Numbered from the stretch's first letter, positions 1 through 30,196 are shown. The stretch is DNA of 64,000 bases from Hypomesus transpacificus (GCF_021917145.1 NW_025813796.1:2399411-2463410), one strand, 5' to 3'. The notes: generated by a model from the sequence alone, not told the origin. Program-made: numbers and translations.

Positions 1-1462
1 AAACATATGCCAGCAGTACAATGGGAACGACAAACCAATCAAACGAATGCTAAATCAGATAGAATAAACATGGGCTGGATTGCACCAGTTCTCTGAGAGC
101 CACGGTCGGGATGCACAAGTAGATGATTGCTAAGCAACGCCAGAGGTGCACCACTGGTGTCTATTTCCGTCTTCTTGATTCCCTTCAGATCGCACACAAG
201 TGTTTGAACGCGTACGCGTACACGCACGCAGCACACACGTATGGTGTGTACAATTGCGACGGAGGAGTCCTGCATTTCTGCATGGGTTTATGCATAAGTG
301 TGTGCGTGGGTTAGGAGGTTGGGAGTGATGGGGGGAGGGGGGGGGGGGGAATCATAGGGAGAGAGGGGGTCCGTTATAGTACTTATGCAACTATAGGGTT
401 TGATAAGTAGGGGGTGCGCTGTGGCACCTCTCTGGATTAGCACATAGAACCAAGAGAGGATCGATAGACAATAAAGAGAGAAAGTGAGTTTGTCAGTGGG
501 GTTAGTGGTAAAATAGCTACAGTGTTGTCTGTGGTTTGAACACCTTTATACAATTTGTGTGTGTGTGTGTGTGTGCTTGGAGGACTGAAATAGCACCAGC
601 GTTGTGTGCACAACCGTGACGTCACAGTGCAGCTAGGGGCAAAACTGGGATTATGTAATGTCAGATTAATCATCTGTTGAGAAATAATCTTAGATTAGTA
701 CCAGGGCCAACCGAAGAGAGTCCACTTTCTCTGGACAGGAGAGGGCAGGGAGGGAGAAGAGTAAAATGGTGGAGGTGGCTGTAAACCTCAAATGAAAACA
801 GGGTTAAAAGGGTGTTTGTGTGGAAGAGGAGTCAGGACAAGATGGGTATGTGTGGAGGGGGGATGGGGGTGGAAAAGAAGAAGAATGGAGTGAAGGGATA
901 GGATGTATGTTTTCTATTCATGCCTAATAGCAGTAATAAATATGTACCCAAATTCCCAAAGACAACGCTTAAATAAACCTGAATTGGTAACAATGTAGAA
1001 ATGGTAGTATTTGTGCCAGTAACTGTCTTGCTTGCGTTGTAACAGCAGGCCTACTTTTATGATGTATATGCTATGACAATGATATAATGATTTGATATGC
1101 TCTTCCAAAATTAAATGTCTATCACATCAAAATAAAAACTAGGTTGACTTTCACAAATTCTTCACATTCAAACTGCCACATCATACCATCAACTAACACG
1201 CATCCACTTTTGTAAACACACATGCATGCACTGCAGTGCTCCACAGGGCAGATACAAACGCAAGGGCAGAGAGCACACAGAGTCAAACCACACGCAGCTG
1301 GAGAGAGTGCGGGACCCAAGTGAAGAGCAGAAGAACGACAAGAAAAGGAGGTGAGGAGGAGGATGGGGAGGAGGAAGAGGAGGAGGATGAGGAGGAGGAG
1401 GAGGAGGAAAAGGAAGAGGAGGAGGAGGGGGAAGAGGAGGGGGAAGAGAGCGAGAGTCTTAC
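1..1462. other. camk2b intron sequence, no further exon recognised
   Basis: This should be the intron downstream of the last visible camk2b exon. No variable-linker or association-domain peptide could be found in it. It contains a short (TG)n run near 557-576, a G-run near 331-350, and the GGA-rich purine tract described separately. Confidence 0.6.
1351..1455. repeat. imperfect (GGA)n purine tract
   Basis: About 100 bases of almost pure purine, built from GGA/GAGGAGG units with a few T or GA interruptions. In the camk2b transcript direction this is a (UCC)n pyrimidine tract that starts about 8 nt after the 5' splice site of exon 1463-1500. Confidence 0.9.
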
Positions 1463-14621
<13,159 letters not shown>

Positions 14622-15199
14622 GATCCGTCTACTCGCTGCAGGATCCTGCGCCTATGTTCTCTTCTGCACTGTGACGGTGTTGGGATGCAGTTTGGGTTAA
14701 GATGCCGCTGGGAAATATAGTCGTTTGAACTGACAAGTAAATTTAAAATATTTATTCCAACAGAATAAAAGGAACGCTGGATACCTCCGGATCTCTCTCT
14801 CTCCGAAGCTGTGCTGCTCTACGATCGCTTTTTCTGCCGTTTCAACTGGCGGCAGAACAACTGAGTGCGCTTGAAATACATCGTTGACACCGCTAGGGGG
14901 CGTCATGTTACTTGCACCAGTATATCTGCCGCCAAGAAATGCGGACACGACGAGAGGAATCGCCGGTTCTGGTTTGTTGGCCGAGCTCCCAATATTTATT
15001 TATTACTATATATGCTACTATAAATATAAATCGGTTTTTGAGGGGAAAAGGTCTGCGGTATCACCGGCCGGCCCGCAGCAGAGACTCGAGAGCCATCATG
15101 CTGACTCACCCCGGCCTGTAGCCTATGGTTGTAGCCACAAAAATGTGAGTATTTTTTGTAAAAAAAAAATTAAAAAAGCAGAAAAACCCTAGTACGATG
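14622..15199. promoter_or_regulatory. camk2b upstream region and 5' UTR / nudcd3 3' flank
   Basis: Upstream of the camk2b start codon on the minus strand. It should hold the 5' UTR and promoter. I see no TATA box. It also abuts the 3' end of nudcd3, which is transcribed the same way, so the two genes are tandem with nudcd3 upstream. Confidence 0.4.
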
Positions 15200-15203
15200 G
15201 ACT

Positions 15204-15209
15204 TTTATT
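15204..15209 (-). terminator. nudcd3: nudcd3 poly(A) signal candidate
   Basis: AATAAA on the minus strand, 663 nt beyond the nudcd3 stop codon. It would give a 3' UTR of about 0.7 kb. Confidence 0.5.
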
Positions 15210-15871
15210 AATTTTTCGACACACAAAAATGACTCAAATTGACAGCAAGAAAGGGCTTGTCAGTTCCAAACAAAAAAGTTACAATTTGTTACACACTTCT
15301 GAATCTGGGATATTGTCCAAAGACACTGAACACAATTTTATGAGTTCACCTTATGGCTGTGATCTATTTTCTCATCTGATAACAGAGGTGAAGATGGTGT
15401 TACATTGTCGGTAGGCAGACAGATTCAGGCACTGTAGAGTTACTGTAGGTGTTGTATTGGATTCTATAAAACTGCAACCTTACTTCTTTCCATCAAACAT
15501 GTTAGAGCATTACATTGAGAAGAGCAAGTTTACTTTAGAATTCCCGCAGCTCCCGCTGTCACGTTTACACCTGTTACAGCGGATGCATGTACATGTATTA
15601 CTCAGAGAGGCATACAGACTCTTTTATGATCAGGTGTATTACATGAACACAGCAAAGTAACAAATCTTCCACAGGGGTATTTCAGACCTGAAATACCCTC
15701 CATTTCAAAAGTTCTCGGAAAGGTGTGACATGGAATCATACTTTGACAAACAAAGCTTCTACAAGAACATTGAGAGCATTCCCCTTCTTGGTTTTAGTTG
15801 TTTCCCCAACACCACACAAACCACATCCTGGAAACTACTATTCTATCTCATCTGACCTACGTGTGCGTGCT

Positions 15872-17683
15872 TTAGAACTGCACCGCGCTGGGTGGGATAT
15901 CGAACATGGAGGGGTCAAACTGCTGGCCTTTGAAGGGCGATCCCTCAGCCTCCCAGCCTTTCTTCAGCATGTCATGCACCTTCTACAAAGACACACAGAC
16001 AGAGCACATGAATATAATGTGATGAGGGTGATTAGGAATAGCAAAACCCACAGCCAGTCATGCCAAGAATGTAGGTGGGGTAGTAAGACTATTTGTGTAT
16101 TTAGTAAGAGACATGAATATACAGGATGTGTGAGTGTGTGGTGTGCCAGCGAAAGCTTCTCACCATCTCATGGCTCTGTGGTTTGCCCTGCAGCTTCTGT
16201 TGGTAGTCGAAGGTTAGTCTATCCAGTACAGCATGCTCCTCCTCATCCACCGTTGCCATGGAGCGCTCCCGGTTGATCTGGTTGATGTCAATCTCCTTCT
16301 CTCCCATCATCACGGCACTCCACCACACCTCCCCACATTTACTGAGAGACAACTGGGGAGGAGAGAGAGAGACGGGTTGGGTCAGTGAGATTGAGTCTTG
16401 CGCACATGAGTTTCCCCCCGTGTGTGTGCAGGTGTGTTTGTTTACACACCACCACGCAGCGTCCTGGCTCCAGGCTCCACAGAGAGTTTTCGATGTTGAT
16501 CTTGTGAGTGAGTTCTCCTTCGATGAGGACTCTCTCTCCTGTCCCCTCCCTCAAGCACACGCGCACGCTACTCATCTGCAGACTCACAGACACCTGGGTG
16601 AGACATACGACACGACGAACAACAGTAAGTTGGCATTCAAATTCAGAGGCATCGCTAAGGCTGCTCCCGGCGGCAAAAGGTTTGGTAGGACTATTTACCT
16701 GTCTGCCCTTGACGACGTGTGCTGGGACTTGAACGCGGACCTCAACATCTGTGTAATCTTGAGACCAGCTGTAGTTGTCTCGCACTGCCCCGTTGTAGCT
16801 CTCTGGGTTGGCCTGAAACTTGTCCTGACCACTGTAACAACATTCGCAGACAAAGTATGATTGCAATTCAGCAATTGGAAAAAAGAAGGATAAGAGCAAG
16901 TGAAAAAAGGACCAGACAGGCACTACTCACGCTGTTGCTGCAGCTTCTGCTGAGTCTGTGCTGGCAGCCAAGGCAGGGCTCCCCTGTGCTGGACTGTTGC
17001 TCTGAGTCTGGGGGCTGGGGTCCTGCTTGGAGGTTGAAGCAGAAAGAGGCCCTGGCCCTGCAGACAATTGGTCTGTGGCTGTTTGAGCAGGTTCTGTTTT
17101 TGGTTCACTGGCTTCCTCTGGCTGTATGGCAGTCACCTCCAGCTCCTGAACTGCAGGAGGTACCGCTCTGGCCTCCTCCCTCTCCTGCAGCTCCCTCCGC
17201 TGCCTCTCTCTGTCCTGCTCTGCCACCCGCTCAAACAGCCTGAATGTCTAGACAAATAAAGAGAAAGGTTGTGAGCCCATGACACGAGACCAGACGTTAT
17301 TACAGCATCAAAAAAAACCTTTATGAACAAAACAAACACTTTGTTAGGTACCAACGTTGCGACTTTCATGTGTATGTTTCATGAGTAAATTGGCTACACA
17401 GCTTGCAATATTTTCGCTGGTTGCATTATTGTAGTGTACGCTAATATTAGCGAAAAAGTAATTTATAATTTGACAGAAAACCCACCTTTAAGACCATTTT
17501 CTCTGCGACTCCAGGAGGAAACCCCATACGATCGTTGGGAGTTGACAACAGGCGGTAGAAGTCCGTCTTGCGGTAAAGGAAGCCAAAGTAAACCTGTAGA
17601 AAGTTCTGTATGTTTCCAACATGCTGCAAGATCCCTAGCAGAGCGTTGTCGTACAACTCTGTCATTTCCATAGGCGACGACAT
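15872..17683 (-). CDS. nudcd3: NudC domain-containing protein 3
   Basis: Co-chaperone of the NudC family that supports HSP90 clients and cytoplasmic dynein intermediate chain stability (family knowledge). Six exons: 17486-17683, 16931-17247, 16699-16831, 16450-16593, 16164-16352, 15872-15982. They give 363 residues, close to the human length of about 361. The N-terminal region has LYDNALLGILQHVGNIQNFL and YRKTDFYRLL. A low-complexity Gln/Ser/Ala/Pro linker fills exon 2. The CS/p23-like domain starts at YNGAVRDNYSWSQDYTDVEV and continues through WSLEPGRCVV. The tail has RSMATVDEEEHAVLDRLTFD and ends DPSMFDIPPSAVQF. The start used is ATG at 17683 (MSSPMEMTELYDN). In-frame ATGs at 17692 and 17671 are alternatives. 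Confidence 0.96.
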
Positions 17684-18078
17684 TGTCGGCATCAGATTGT
17701 AATTATTTATATCAAGGTACAAAGATGTGATTATGATAGTTTATCTTCAATTTAGCAGTTGATTAATGTATTGCAGATCTGAGTAACTTAGCTAACGTTG
17801 GTTAGCTATTTTGGTTATCCACATCCTGCACAAGATGCACGCTTAGTTTAAGTCTGTAAGGAAACTAGTACGCGTAACAAAGGTTCCACAACTCAAATGA
17901 ATACATTAGTTAGAAAAACGTGTTTAAACGTAACAACTAATATGTATTTTCAGGTTTGTTTCCCCCAAAATGCTTCGCATTTACATAATGTTTTGTTTCT
18001 CTCCACTCAACTCACTATATAAAAAATGTGGACAAACGACTAAACCATCCTTCCCACAAATCATTTCGTCCATCGAAA
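17684..18078. promoter_or_regulatory. shared bidirectional promoter of nudcd3 and mrps24
   Basis: Only 395 bp separate the two divergent start codons, so the region must serve both genes. No clear TATA box at a useful distance. A YY1-like AAAATGGCTGCG spans the mrps24 start codon (18076-18087). A short first intron or UTR for either gene cannot be excluded. Confidence 0.7.
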
Positions 18079-19066
18079 ATGGCTGCGTCCTTGAGCCACC
18101 GAAGTATGATGTTGTCGGTGAGAAAAAATTGCATTTGACTGAAAATGTTTAATTGTTTACGCGTCTGTAAATGTGTTGTATATTTGACTACCGTACTACA
18201 CTGTGCTGACTATTTAATACTATACTGTATGTCTTTAGACGGCTCTGTGTAGAGCTGGCACTGCCGTTGCCACTAATTCAGGAACTCGAGCACTTCATGT
18301 CACTTCAGTGTGTTGCAAGGTATGTGAAATAATATGGGCAATACAGAGCAATACAGAATGGTTGGATATATTTCTCTTGTTTAATTGATTTGAGTTACAG
18401 CAGATACCTAACTGCTTTGATTTGTAGTGGTAAAAATCTAACTATAATAGTCATTTCCCTCTGATTCGTTAGAATCGAGCAGCCCGCATTCGTGTAAGGA
18501 AAGGAGACCGACCACTGACCTATGAGGAAGCCCTCCATCCACATCACATTGGCCACCGCAAAGGCTGGTTATCCCTGCACTGCAGTGAGTGTCTTTCTTA
18601 ACAGTGTGTAGTATCATGTAGTATAACTGGTCAAGTAAACTAATTGTCAGATATAGTACTCCAGGATTGTGGAAGAAAAAGCTGTATTGATACGTTTTTC
18701 TTAATATTACTTACATAATGGTAGCCAGTGGTAAACAAACGTGCTTATTGTCATATGAAACTGACCCCATCTATATCTTCAGGTAATCTAAAAGAGGAGG
18801 AGGGTGCAGCTGAGCGTACAGTGGAGGATGTGTTTGTGCGACGCTTTATGTTTGGAACTTTTCACAACTGTCTGGCCAATGAAATAGTGATAAAGAGGCG
18901 TGGCAATTTGATGTTGGTATGTGCCCTGATGTTGCACAAAATGCCCCCACAGAAGTTTTACTTCTTGATTGGCTACACAGAAGAGCTACTCTCCCACTTC
19001 TACAAATGCCCTGTCAAGTTGGAAATTCAGACCCTGGGCCAGAAGGCCGTTTACAAATACCTTTGA
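18079..19066 (+). CDS. mrps24: mitochondrial small ribosomal subunit protein mS24 (MRPS24)
   Basis: Component of the mitochondrial 28S ribosomal subunit. Exons: 18079-18117, 18239-18319, 18473-18584, 18783-19066; 171 residues against about 167 in human. The N terminus ([20 protein letters not shown]) is basic and Ser/Ala rich without acidic residues, as in a matrix-targeting peptide. The conserved core has [48 protein letters not shown] and [22 protein letters not shown] at the C terminus, which matches the vertebrate protein end. It shares a promoter region with nudcd3 and converges with gns. Confidence 0.97.
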
Positions 19067-19312
19067 GGATCCACTACTGGTCATGAAGACCTGAAAGAAG
19101 GGACTTATAATCAACAGAAGCTGTACACCACAGACGTTGTGATGTCATTTGAATTGTTCTTGGCCGCTAGCCAGTCCAGTGTTGTTCAAAAGCCTGTAAG
19201 TCATCCAATAATACAATGGGAATAGATATCTCTTTTAAAATCATGCTGGTTAGCGATCTATATTTCACAACTGCTGAAAATTGCATCTGGTTTTATAAGC
19301 ATGTGTAGGAAT

Positions 19313-19318
19313 AATAAA
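19313..19318 (+). terminator. mrps24: mrps24 poly(A) signal
   Basis: AATAAA on the plus strand, 247 nt after the mrps24 stop codon. Confidence 0.7.
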
Positions 19319-20566
19319 AATGACTTTCATTGCTTACGATTTATTGATTTCTCACAATGGGATTCACATTCACATGAAAATACGTAGTTCACTCAAAGTA
19401 CACATAGAACCCAGTATAACCCCAACCTTCAGGCTTGTCAGTTCTTGGTCTTAATAATTAGTCAAGAACTAGCAAGATGCACCTGCCTAAGTTGAGGGTA
19501 AAACACATGAACTTTCATTTGTGGGTGCACTACACCATTAAAGCCATAAGCTGCATCAGTGCAAAGAGACAAGGCACACAGACTGAATCACATATGTCAT
19601 ATTCAAGTTTGCAATATGAACATTTCCCTTAAATATCTATGCACACTTGATGAGGCAACATTCCTTTCACATTCACAAAAAACATGTCTATTCCACAGTG
19701 ATGCAAACTTCCCTTCTTTCATTTTTAGAAGATCTCATGGCAACTTAATTACTGTAATTATTTGTACTTGTAAAACATTTTGAATAGTTGCCGATAATTT
19801 TTGTGATAAACATAAGAGGAAAAGACAACTAAATAGTTGGCCCTCTCTCAGACACTGAAAAGGCACAAGACAGCAGGATTTAGTCCTCCGTGGGCTCACA
19901 GTCTAAAGGAACAGGCTTCAACTTTCACTTAACTCATTTCTTGTAAAAGTGCTTTAAATTATGGGTGCAGCTGTCATCAACAAGGGTGAAACAATGAAGG
20001 GAGTTGGTTGACCTGAAGTTTCCTATTAGCATCGATCTAGGCCAATTTACCCAAATCCTCATTGTATGAATTACAGGAGCATGGAAAAATAGGATTACAA
20101 TTACTGTCGCAACTCAATACTGGTACTAATAGACCTTGGGTTGTATACCTTTTTACTTTATGAGATGACAAAATAACAATGCAGTTGGTTCTGTCTCGTG
20201 TAATGGCTCCAATGGGATTCCATACCCTGTATTCAAATGTATTATATAAAAACATGCAAATCTTTAATTGTCAATAACCTATAGTGCAACTTGCTGCCTA
20301 CAAAATGGTCTCATAATACCCAGATAGTCTGAGAGTATATGCGCAATTTCAGCATAGGTAAGTACTATGAGAAGAGCCATGAGTGTGACCTGAACAGGCA
20401 CTAACTAGAAGAAGAATATGTGCAGGTTCAGATGACACAGTGCCTACTATTCATTCAGATTAAAAACAAACATGTTAAAAGGCTCTAACCACATGGTATC
20501 AGTTACCACTTATTGTAATGACATTTCAACTTTGGTACAAGGCTTAGAGCTATGGTCCCGCCCACC
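19319..20566 (-). other. probable gns 3' UTR
   Basis: AT-rich, about 1.2 kb, no coding feature recognised. Best read as the 3' UTR of gns because the first convincing minus-strand AATAAA after the stop codon is at its far end. Confidence 0.5.
19340..19345 (-). terminator. gns: gns poly(A) signal candidate
   Basis: AATAAA on the minus strand. It would give gns a 3' UTR of about 1.2 kb and would place the 3' ends of gns and mrps24 within a few tens of bases of each other, probably overlapping. Confidence 0.55.
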
Positions 20567-23500
20567 CTAACGCCTGATTCGTTCTTCACTTGTATCTCGG
20601 CAGCTGTCGCCCACACATGACTGTAGCTTGATTAGCCGTTGGTTCATGGCCTGCAGAAGGGTGGGGTCGACCTTCTTCACAATATTTTCCAGCTGGTGAG
20701 GGTCTGAAGTCAGGTTATACACCTCAACGAATGACTGAAAGAAAAAGAGACAGTGTGTGTGAGAGTTGCACCAAGGACAGAGACTATTTAGAATAACATG
20801 TAATTTAATGTCCAGGCCTCTCCCCAATGGGTTTAGCTATTAAAACTGTTTGTGCACACACTGTTTGTACCTCAGTGTCGGCAAACTCGCAGTACTGTAG
20901 GTTGTGTCCAACGAGAGTCCTGACGCAGGCATAGGTGTTATTGAAGGCATCCTCACACACACAGTCAGGGAAACATTGCTGGAGAGGGACGGAAACAGAT
21001 AAAAGCTTTAAAGTCATGCCCTGACTCCATTAACTGCAGAGTGATATTGTGCAGTGTGCACTGTTGGTGTCTAAGTGGAATTCTGTTTGAATGATGGCAG
21101 GAATGCAGGCGATGGGGAAACTCACAGACAATCCAGGACCCAGTTTGGGACAGGAGGGTTCAGGGGTGTCGTGCCCTTCTCCATTGTACTCTACCAGGAA
21201 GAAGGGGCGCGCAGTACCGTTACGCAGAATGGGCGCCTGCAAAACAGAAGGGAGATATTGAAGGAGGAAGGAGAAAGGTCTTAAGTTAGAAAAAGGGAGA
21301 TAAATGCACAGGGTTAAACGTGAAAAGAGTGGAGCCCTTATCAAGAGTTCTCACCATCTGAGGGAGGAAAGACTGTCCATCCATGTTGACAAGGGACAGG
21401 TTAAGACCTGCGATGTCCAGCAGGGTGGGAGCCAGGTCAATGTTCAACACGGGGGCCTGAGGAAACAATCGTGGCGTGAATTCACAAAGACAGATGACAA
21501 CCTTGGAATGGATGCTGTGTGTATGTGTGTGTGTCCAGTAAGAATTTCTGACCTGCACTATCTGTTGTGGTTTTATGTCTGGTCCACGGACCATGAGGGG
21601 GATCCTGATGTCGAATTCGTACAGCTGTCTCTTATCGATGGGCAGAGAGAACTGCCCTGGGAGGAAAAGCACAGCGAGGGGATTAGTGGATAATTAGTAA
21701 ACTGAGGACAGGCAAATCATTTTTGTAAGTGAACGTATTTGACTGACGGCCAGAACAACGGACTAGCAAGCAGACTAGATATACAGATAGATAGGTAAAT
21801 GGACAGACAGAGCAGGACACACAAACACAAACCGGTGTGGTAGCCATTGTCCGAGGTGTAGAAGATGTAGGTGTTGTTGATCTCCTTTAACTCCACCAGT
21901 TTATTAACGACTGCTTCCACCATGTCATCAACAGATAAGAGAGTCTGCCACCTGCCAGATAGCAGGAAAAAAAAACTGATTTCAGTGGTACTGCCAGTCA
22001 ACTTGCAATGAGGCGGATAGATCGAGAGGGAAAAAAAAGAAAAAAAACTTTCGGTTGGATTGCGTTTTCTACAACAATTGGCTATTGTACCTCTTCCTGT
22101 AGGCATTATCCAGGAAGTCCATGGAGCTGCCAAGCATAGGGTTAAGGGGCTGGCGCAGCAGCCAGTGTTTCTCCTAATGCAAACACATCAAAGACACAAT
22201 CTTATGGTGTTAACACAAAGTTAGTAAGTCAAATAAGTCAATGTAAGCGTGTGCGTGTGTATGTGTTTCAGTATGCTAACCTTTCCTGCTTTGTCAAAGC
22301 TGCCATCACGGGGAGCCTTGACATCACTGAAGGATTTCTGGTACTGGGGGGCTGCAGTCCAGGGAGAGTGGGGAGCTGGAGGGGACAGCATCACAAAGAA
22401 TGGACGCTGTGGGCTCCTGTTCTCCAGGAAGTTGAGAGACCTGTTCAACTGAGAAAAGCAACAGGAGAAAGAGTAAACCAATTCAAATTCAAAGTTATTT
22501 GATGCGCCAAAATGGTTTCCAACTCCAGACAGACATTCCGATGGGACATTAAGTACCTTTCTAAAACAAAAGCGAGAAGAAGCGAGTGTTTGTTCTAGCC
22601 ACACAGACAGTAAGAACTGCTGGTCAGAATAAAAAGACACACAGCCTAAACGGGTGGGGGGGAAACACAGGGTTTTGGAAAAGGAAAGTGGTTCATTGTG
22701 CAATCTGTCTGTGAAACATTGTGACCGTGCATAGGAAGGAGTCTGAGATCAGAAGGTTGGATACTGAATGCCAGAGTCATAGGACTGACTTGTACATTGG
22801 TCACATTCAGTAAACCTATTTGTACTGCACTTGGAGTTGCATTGGATGACAAGGACATTTTTATTACACTTTTCCTTGTTAAAAAGACATCAACTCGAAC
22901 AAAGAACTTGATGTGCCACTGGGGTGGTGTACGCCAGGAATCTGACAAAGCAAATTCAAAGTCACATGCTAATGGCATGAGAAGGGAATGTCAAACGCCA
23001 GGAAGTGAATGAACACCAGAACACATTAGGGCCTACAAACTATAAGAACACTATAGCCTTAAACTAACAGCAGGATGTCAACTGATAAAAGGTATCAAGT
23101 TGTCAACCACAGCAAAAAAGAGAGAGAGAGAGATCAGGTGGCTATCTAGATGCGTGTATGTGTTTGTCTATAGCTGACGCAAGGACATTTGAAAAGAACA
23201 AGCTTCCCTTTCGCCCTTGGGTAAGAAGTTCTAGTAAACGAATCTCCTTTTTACTAAAGAAACACAGGACATGGTGGGTTGTGGGGAGACAACTTACTAT
23301 GAGGTCTGTGAGGTAATCTTTTTCATAGCTGTCTCCGTGAATTTCTTCTTTGCCGTTGACCGAGAGTGTGTAGTTGTAGTACTGGGAGTTCCCCACCTGC
23401 ATACAGACAAAACACACTTCGGACACACGTTCTATAAACGGTTGTGAAAATAAATGTGTTTGTTTGGGTTGTTGTTTTGTGTGTGAGTGCTGAAGGAGTC

Positions 23501-25027
23501 ACCAGAGCATTCCACTGGTCCCAACCAGGTGGAACATGTCCGACATCTCCAGCTTCCTTCTTTCCATACTGTCACAGAAAAACATGCAAGTCATGTACAT
23601 TGTTCATGACACTAAAAGAAACATGATGCATGCATAAATGTAAATATCAGTGGTTGGGGGGGGGGTACATAAAAAGAGCACTCAACCTGCATGAATATGG
23701 CATGTTAGCCGTTAATGCACTGACTGAGACTGAGACTAACTGTCAAAAGAGAAACAGATCTATCTATCGTCAAATATGGCGGCAGCATATTATATAAGAG
23801 CTAAAACAGGAAGAAAGAACTGTAGCTTTTTCCATAGATAATGACCACATGATTGGTCATGATGAAACATAGGCCCTTGTATGTGTGTGCGTATGTATAC
23901 CTGGTTGAGATACTTTCCAGCAAAGAAGGTCTGGTATTGCTGTTTGCTGAGGTAGAGAGGGAAGGCTGTACTTTCTGGGCCTTTCTGCCAGAGAAGGCTG
24001 GAGCAGTTACCTGACAGAGAGTTGTTTCTCACTGCGTGGTTATGAGGGTACTGACCCGTCAAAATACTGCTTCTGCTGGGACAACACAACGGTGTTGCAG
24101 TAAACTGGGGAGAGGATGAGAAGAAGAGAAAGTGAAGATTTCAGAATATGAGGCATTGGCGAAGAAGACTGGCATGTGAATATTTTGCCTTTCGAGTGTA
24201 GACCAACTCCTTCCATTGACAATGTATTTTACACTACACTCGCTCTTGTACTTACAGCATTAGAGAACGTGACACCTGCGTCTCCAATTAAGGCCTTGGT
24301 TTTCTTCATTGGGGTCTATCGAACAGATAGAAAATACAGAGAAGTGAGACTTTTTTTTTTTAAACAACGTAAAACCAACTTGAAGAAAACTATCTAAAGG
24401 AAACATTACATACAAATAATTCAGGGCTGATTAAATTCATAATAAAAATGAACAGTGAAAAAGGGATTACAAATTCAAAATAAAGTAGGGTATAATCAAA
24501 CAGGATTTTTAAATTTCAAGTTAAAAAAAAGGCTCACACAGTCAGTCTTTAATAGGCCCTCCCTTCCTGGTACAGATATTTCCACATAACCTATATGTCG
24601 CACAACCTAATGGACGTATGTCTCAACCTAAAGCGGCCTATAGAAAGTCACAGCCTGGCAGGCAATAAGCCACGGTTAAGTAGCCTACGGGAAGTAGGCT
24701 ACATGCAGGGCACACGCTCAAACAAGTTATTTTAAACAACACGGACCCCAATAATAACACATTATATATCCTTCTAATCATATATTATTAACTTCAAACT
24801 AGCCAAAAGTTGTTTAAATCGGTATGAAAGCACGAATTACTTACCAATCCTCCAAGTGCCACATCTTGGTCGTCGGCTAGTATTAGGACGATATTTCTCG
24901 GTTTTTGACATTCCAAACACCTGAGCATGCAGGTAAACAACGCGAGGAACAACGCAGCCCTTTCCACACTTGGTTTTAGTGTCCGTTGTCCATACCTCTG
25001 TCCGGTTATTGTCTCCGAACTTGCCAT
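20567..25027 (-). CDS. gns: N-acetylglucosamine-6-sulfatase
   Basis: Lysosomal sulfatase that removes 6-sulfate from GlcNAc in heparan and keratan sulfate. Thirteen exons: 24845-25027, 24256-24315, 23901-24104, 23503-23568, 23298-23396, 22281-22448, 22091-22173, 21833-21951, 21553-21656, 21355-21456, 21126-21236, 20871-20978, 20567-20734; 524 residues. A hydrophobic stretch ([17 protein letters not shown]) fits a signal sequence after a basic lead. Metal-site ADDQD is present. The sulfatase signature [17 protein letters not shown] has Cys for conversion to formylglycine. [31 protein letters not shown] and [15 protein letters not shown] match GNS. The protein ends at [12 protein letters not shown], about 28 residues short of human GNS and lacking its FDPRLMF tail. 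An upstream in-frame ATG at 25096 would lengthen the N terminus. In human this gene is on 12q, unlike its neighbours here; a fish gns paralogue is possible. Confidence 0.95.
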
Positions 25028-25889
25028 TAGCAAGCTGACCACCTTATCTGCTGCTATGGTTTCGTTTACAGCAAAGGGGAGCAAATACCAAAACACCTAT
25101 GAGGGGTTGGTCTAAGTGTGCTGTCAAACCGCACAACTGAGGCAGTCTGAAGTTTGAGGAAGTTGGGATCATATGATCACTTCTCTCATACTCGCCTGAG
25201 GGGAATTACACTCGTGGACTGGACTAGCCTATGCTATGACAACTGCATCAACACAGTGAACCTACTAGTCGAGTTGCCTACTTCTTTCACCAATTTAGCT
25301 TTGATTAATGTAGAAATGTTTTTCTGTTAGCTACGCCTCCATTGAGGTGGCTCATATTCTGACCACAAAACAAAAATCAGGATGATTTAGCCTAACTTTA
25401 TTCTTTTCTTAAGGGGAGGCAGGGGAAGGGGGCGTTCCGAGACATCTAACCCTGCTGCACCGTGCAGTAGAGTAGATCTATTTTTTCACAGTATAGGCTA
25501 AATGGCCGCAAGTCAGTGTGGTACAAAAGAGATGTGGAAGTTAGGGTTTTAGTTGGAACACCCCCTGATGTGTTTTTTTTTCATGTTAGCTCCTTTAAGC
25601 GGTGCTACTTCCTGTTTCCCCATCGGATCTATTTTGCGTGGCGGACTGCATACTGCTTAAATGTAGCCAGCTGCATGCCCCCTCTTTCCTGTCACTGTTA
25701 CTGTCTTTTTTATGTCGTTTCTCTTTTGAATTAAATAAAAGTGTATTTTAGCGTACTTATAATATGATTTGTGTTATCAGGAATGTCAATGTGGGTTATA
25801 GGGACAGATAGTCAACAAAAAAGTGACTGGTTTGCATTTTAAGTTAAATAGCACTAGATGTTTAAAAGTTATCTAAGTCAACTGTAGCC
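25028..25889. promoter_or_regulatory. intergenic region between divergent gns and polm
   Basis: 862 bp between divergent start codons, so it should contain both promoters. No TATA box or CpG-island-like block stands out. The sequence near 25400-25440 is GC-rich relative to its surroundings. Confidence 0.45.
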
Positions 25890-29482
<3,593 letters not shown>

Positions 29483-30196
29483 ATTGTATGCCATATATCA
29501 GCTATCTCTCGTTTACTCATTCCAATGTACCAAGGGTGCCTCAACCACACAAGTTAATCTTAGCGGCATTAGTAATCTTCGAAAAAACCTGTCACTTCTT
29601 CAGACTGTTGCCGTGGATATTTGTAAATGTTAGTATTCAGCCCTGCTTGAAACTGTATACTATTAGGATATAACGTTGATTAATTTGCCTTGCATTCCAT
29701 TTATTCCAGAAATATTTGGCAGTGTATTTGTTTATTTGCACTACAAATTAAGTATTTTAATAAATGTATCTTATTTGATGTGTAATTGGGTCTGTAAGAT
29801 GTAAGCTCATGAATGTGTAAGGCAATGTTACATGAAATGAGTGTTGCATTCGGACTGTTGTCCTACTTGCACAGCTGCTCGCATGTGTAACAGCCACTGT
29901 TCTAGAATGATGTGGAAGTTTCCGTACATAACACCAAACTGACACTGTGACCTCAATTCATGATGCATAGGTTTTGTTTAAATTGTGTTACTAAGTACTG
30001 TCAGAGCAGGTGTAAGACAAAGTGACCGTAATACATTACAGTGAAGGTGAATAAAGAAGTACAAATATTTTAAATTGACATTTTATGTAATTGGATGTCT
30101 TTGTGAGGATCATGAAATGTACACTCTTTCACAATCACTCTTTCCTTCTAAACCTTAAAGTTGTATTGGAACAAACAGGGTATTTCCTTTTAAATA

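Noticed and set aside
100-205. Minus-strand peptide with GIKKTEIDTSGAPLALL considered as a camk2b linker exon
   Set aside because: It does not match known CaMKII variable segments and lacks a convincing acceptor and donor pair.
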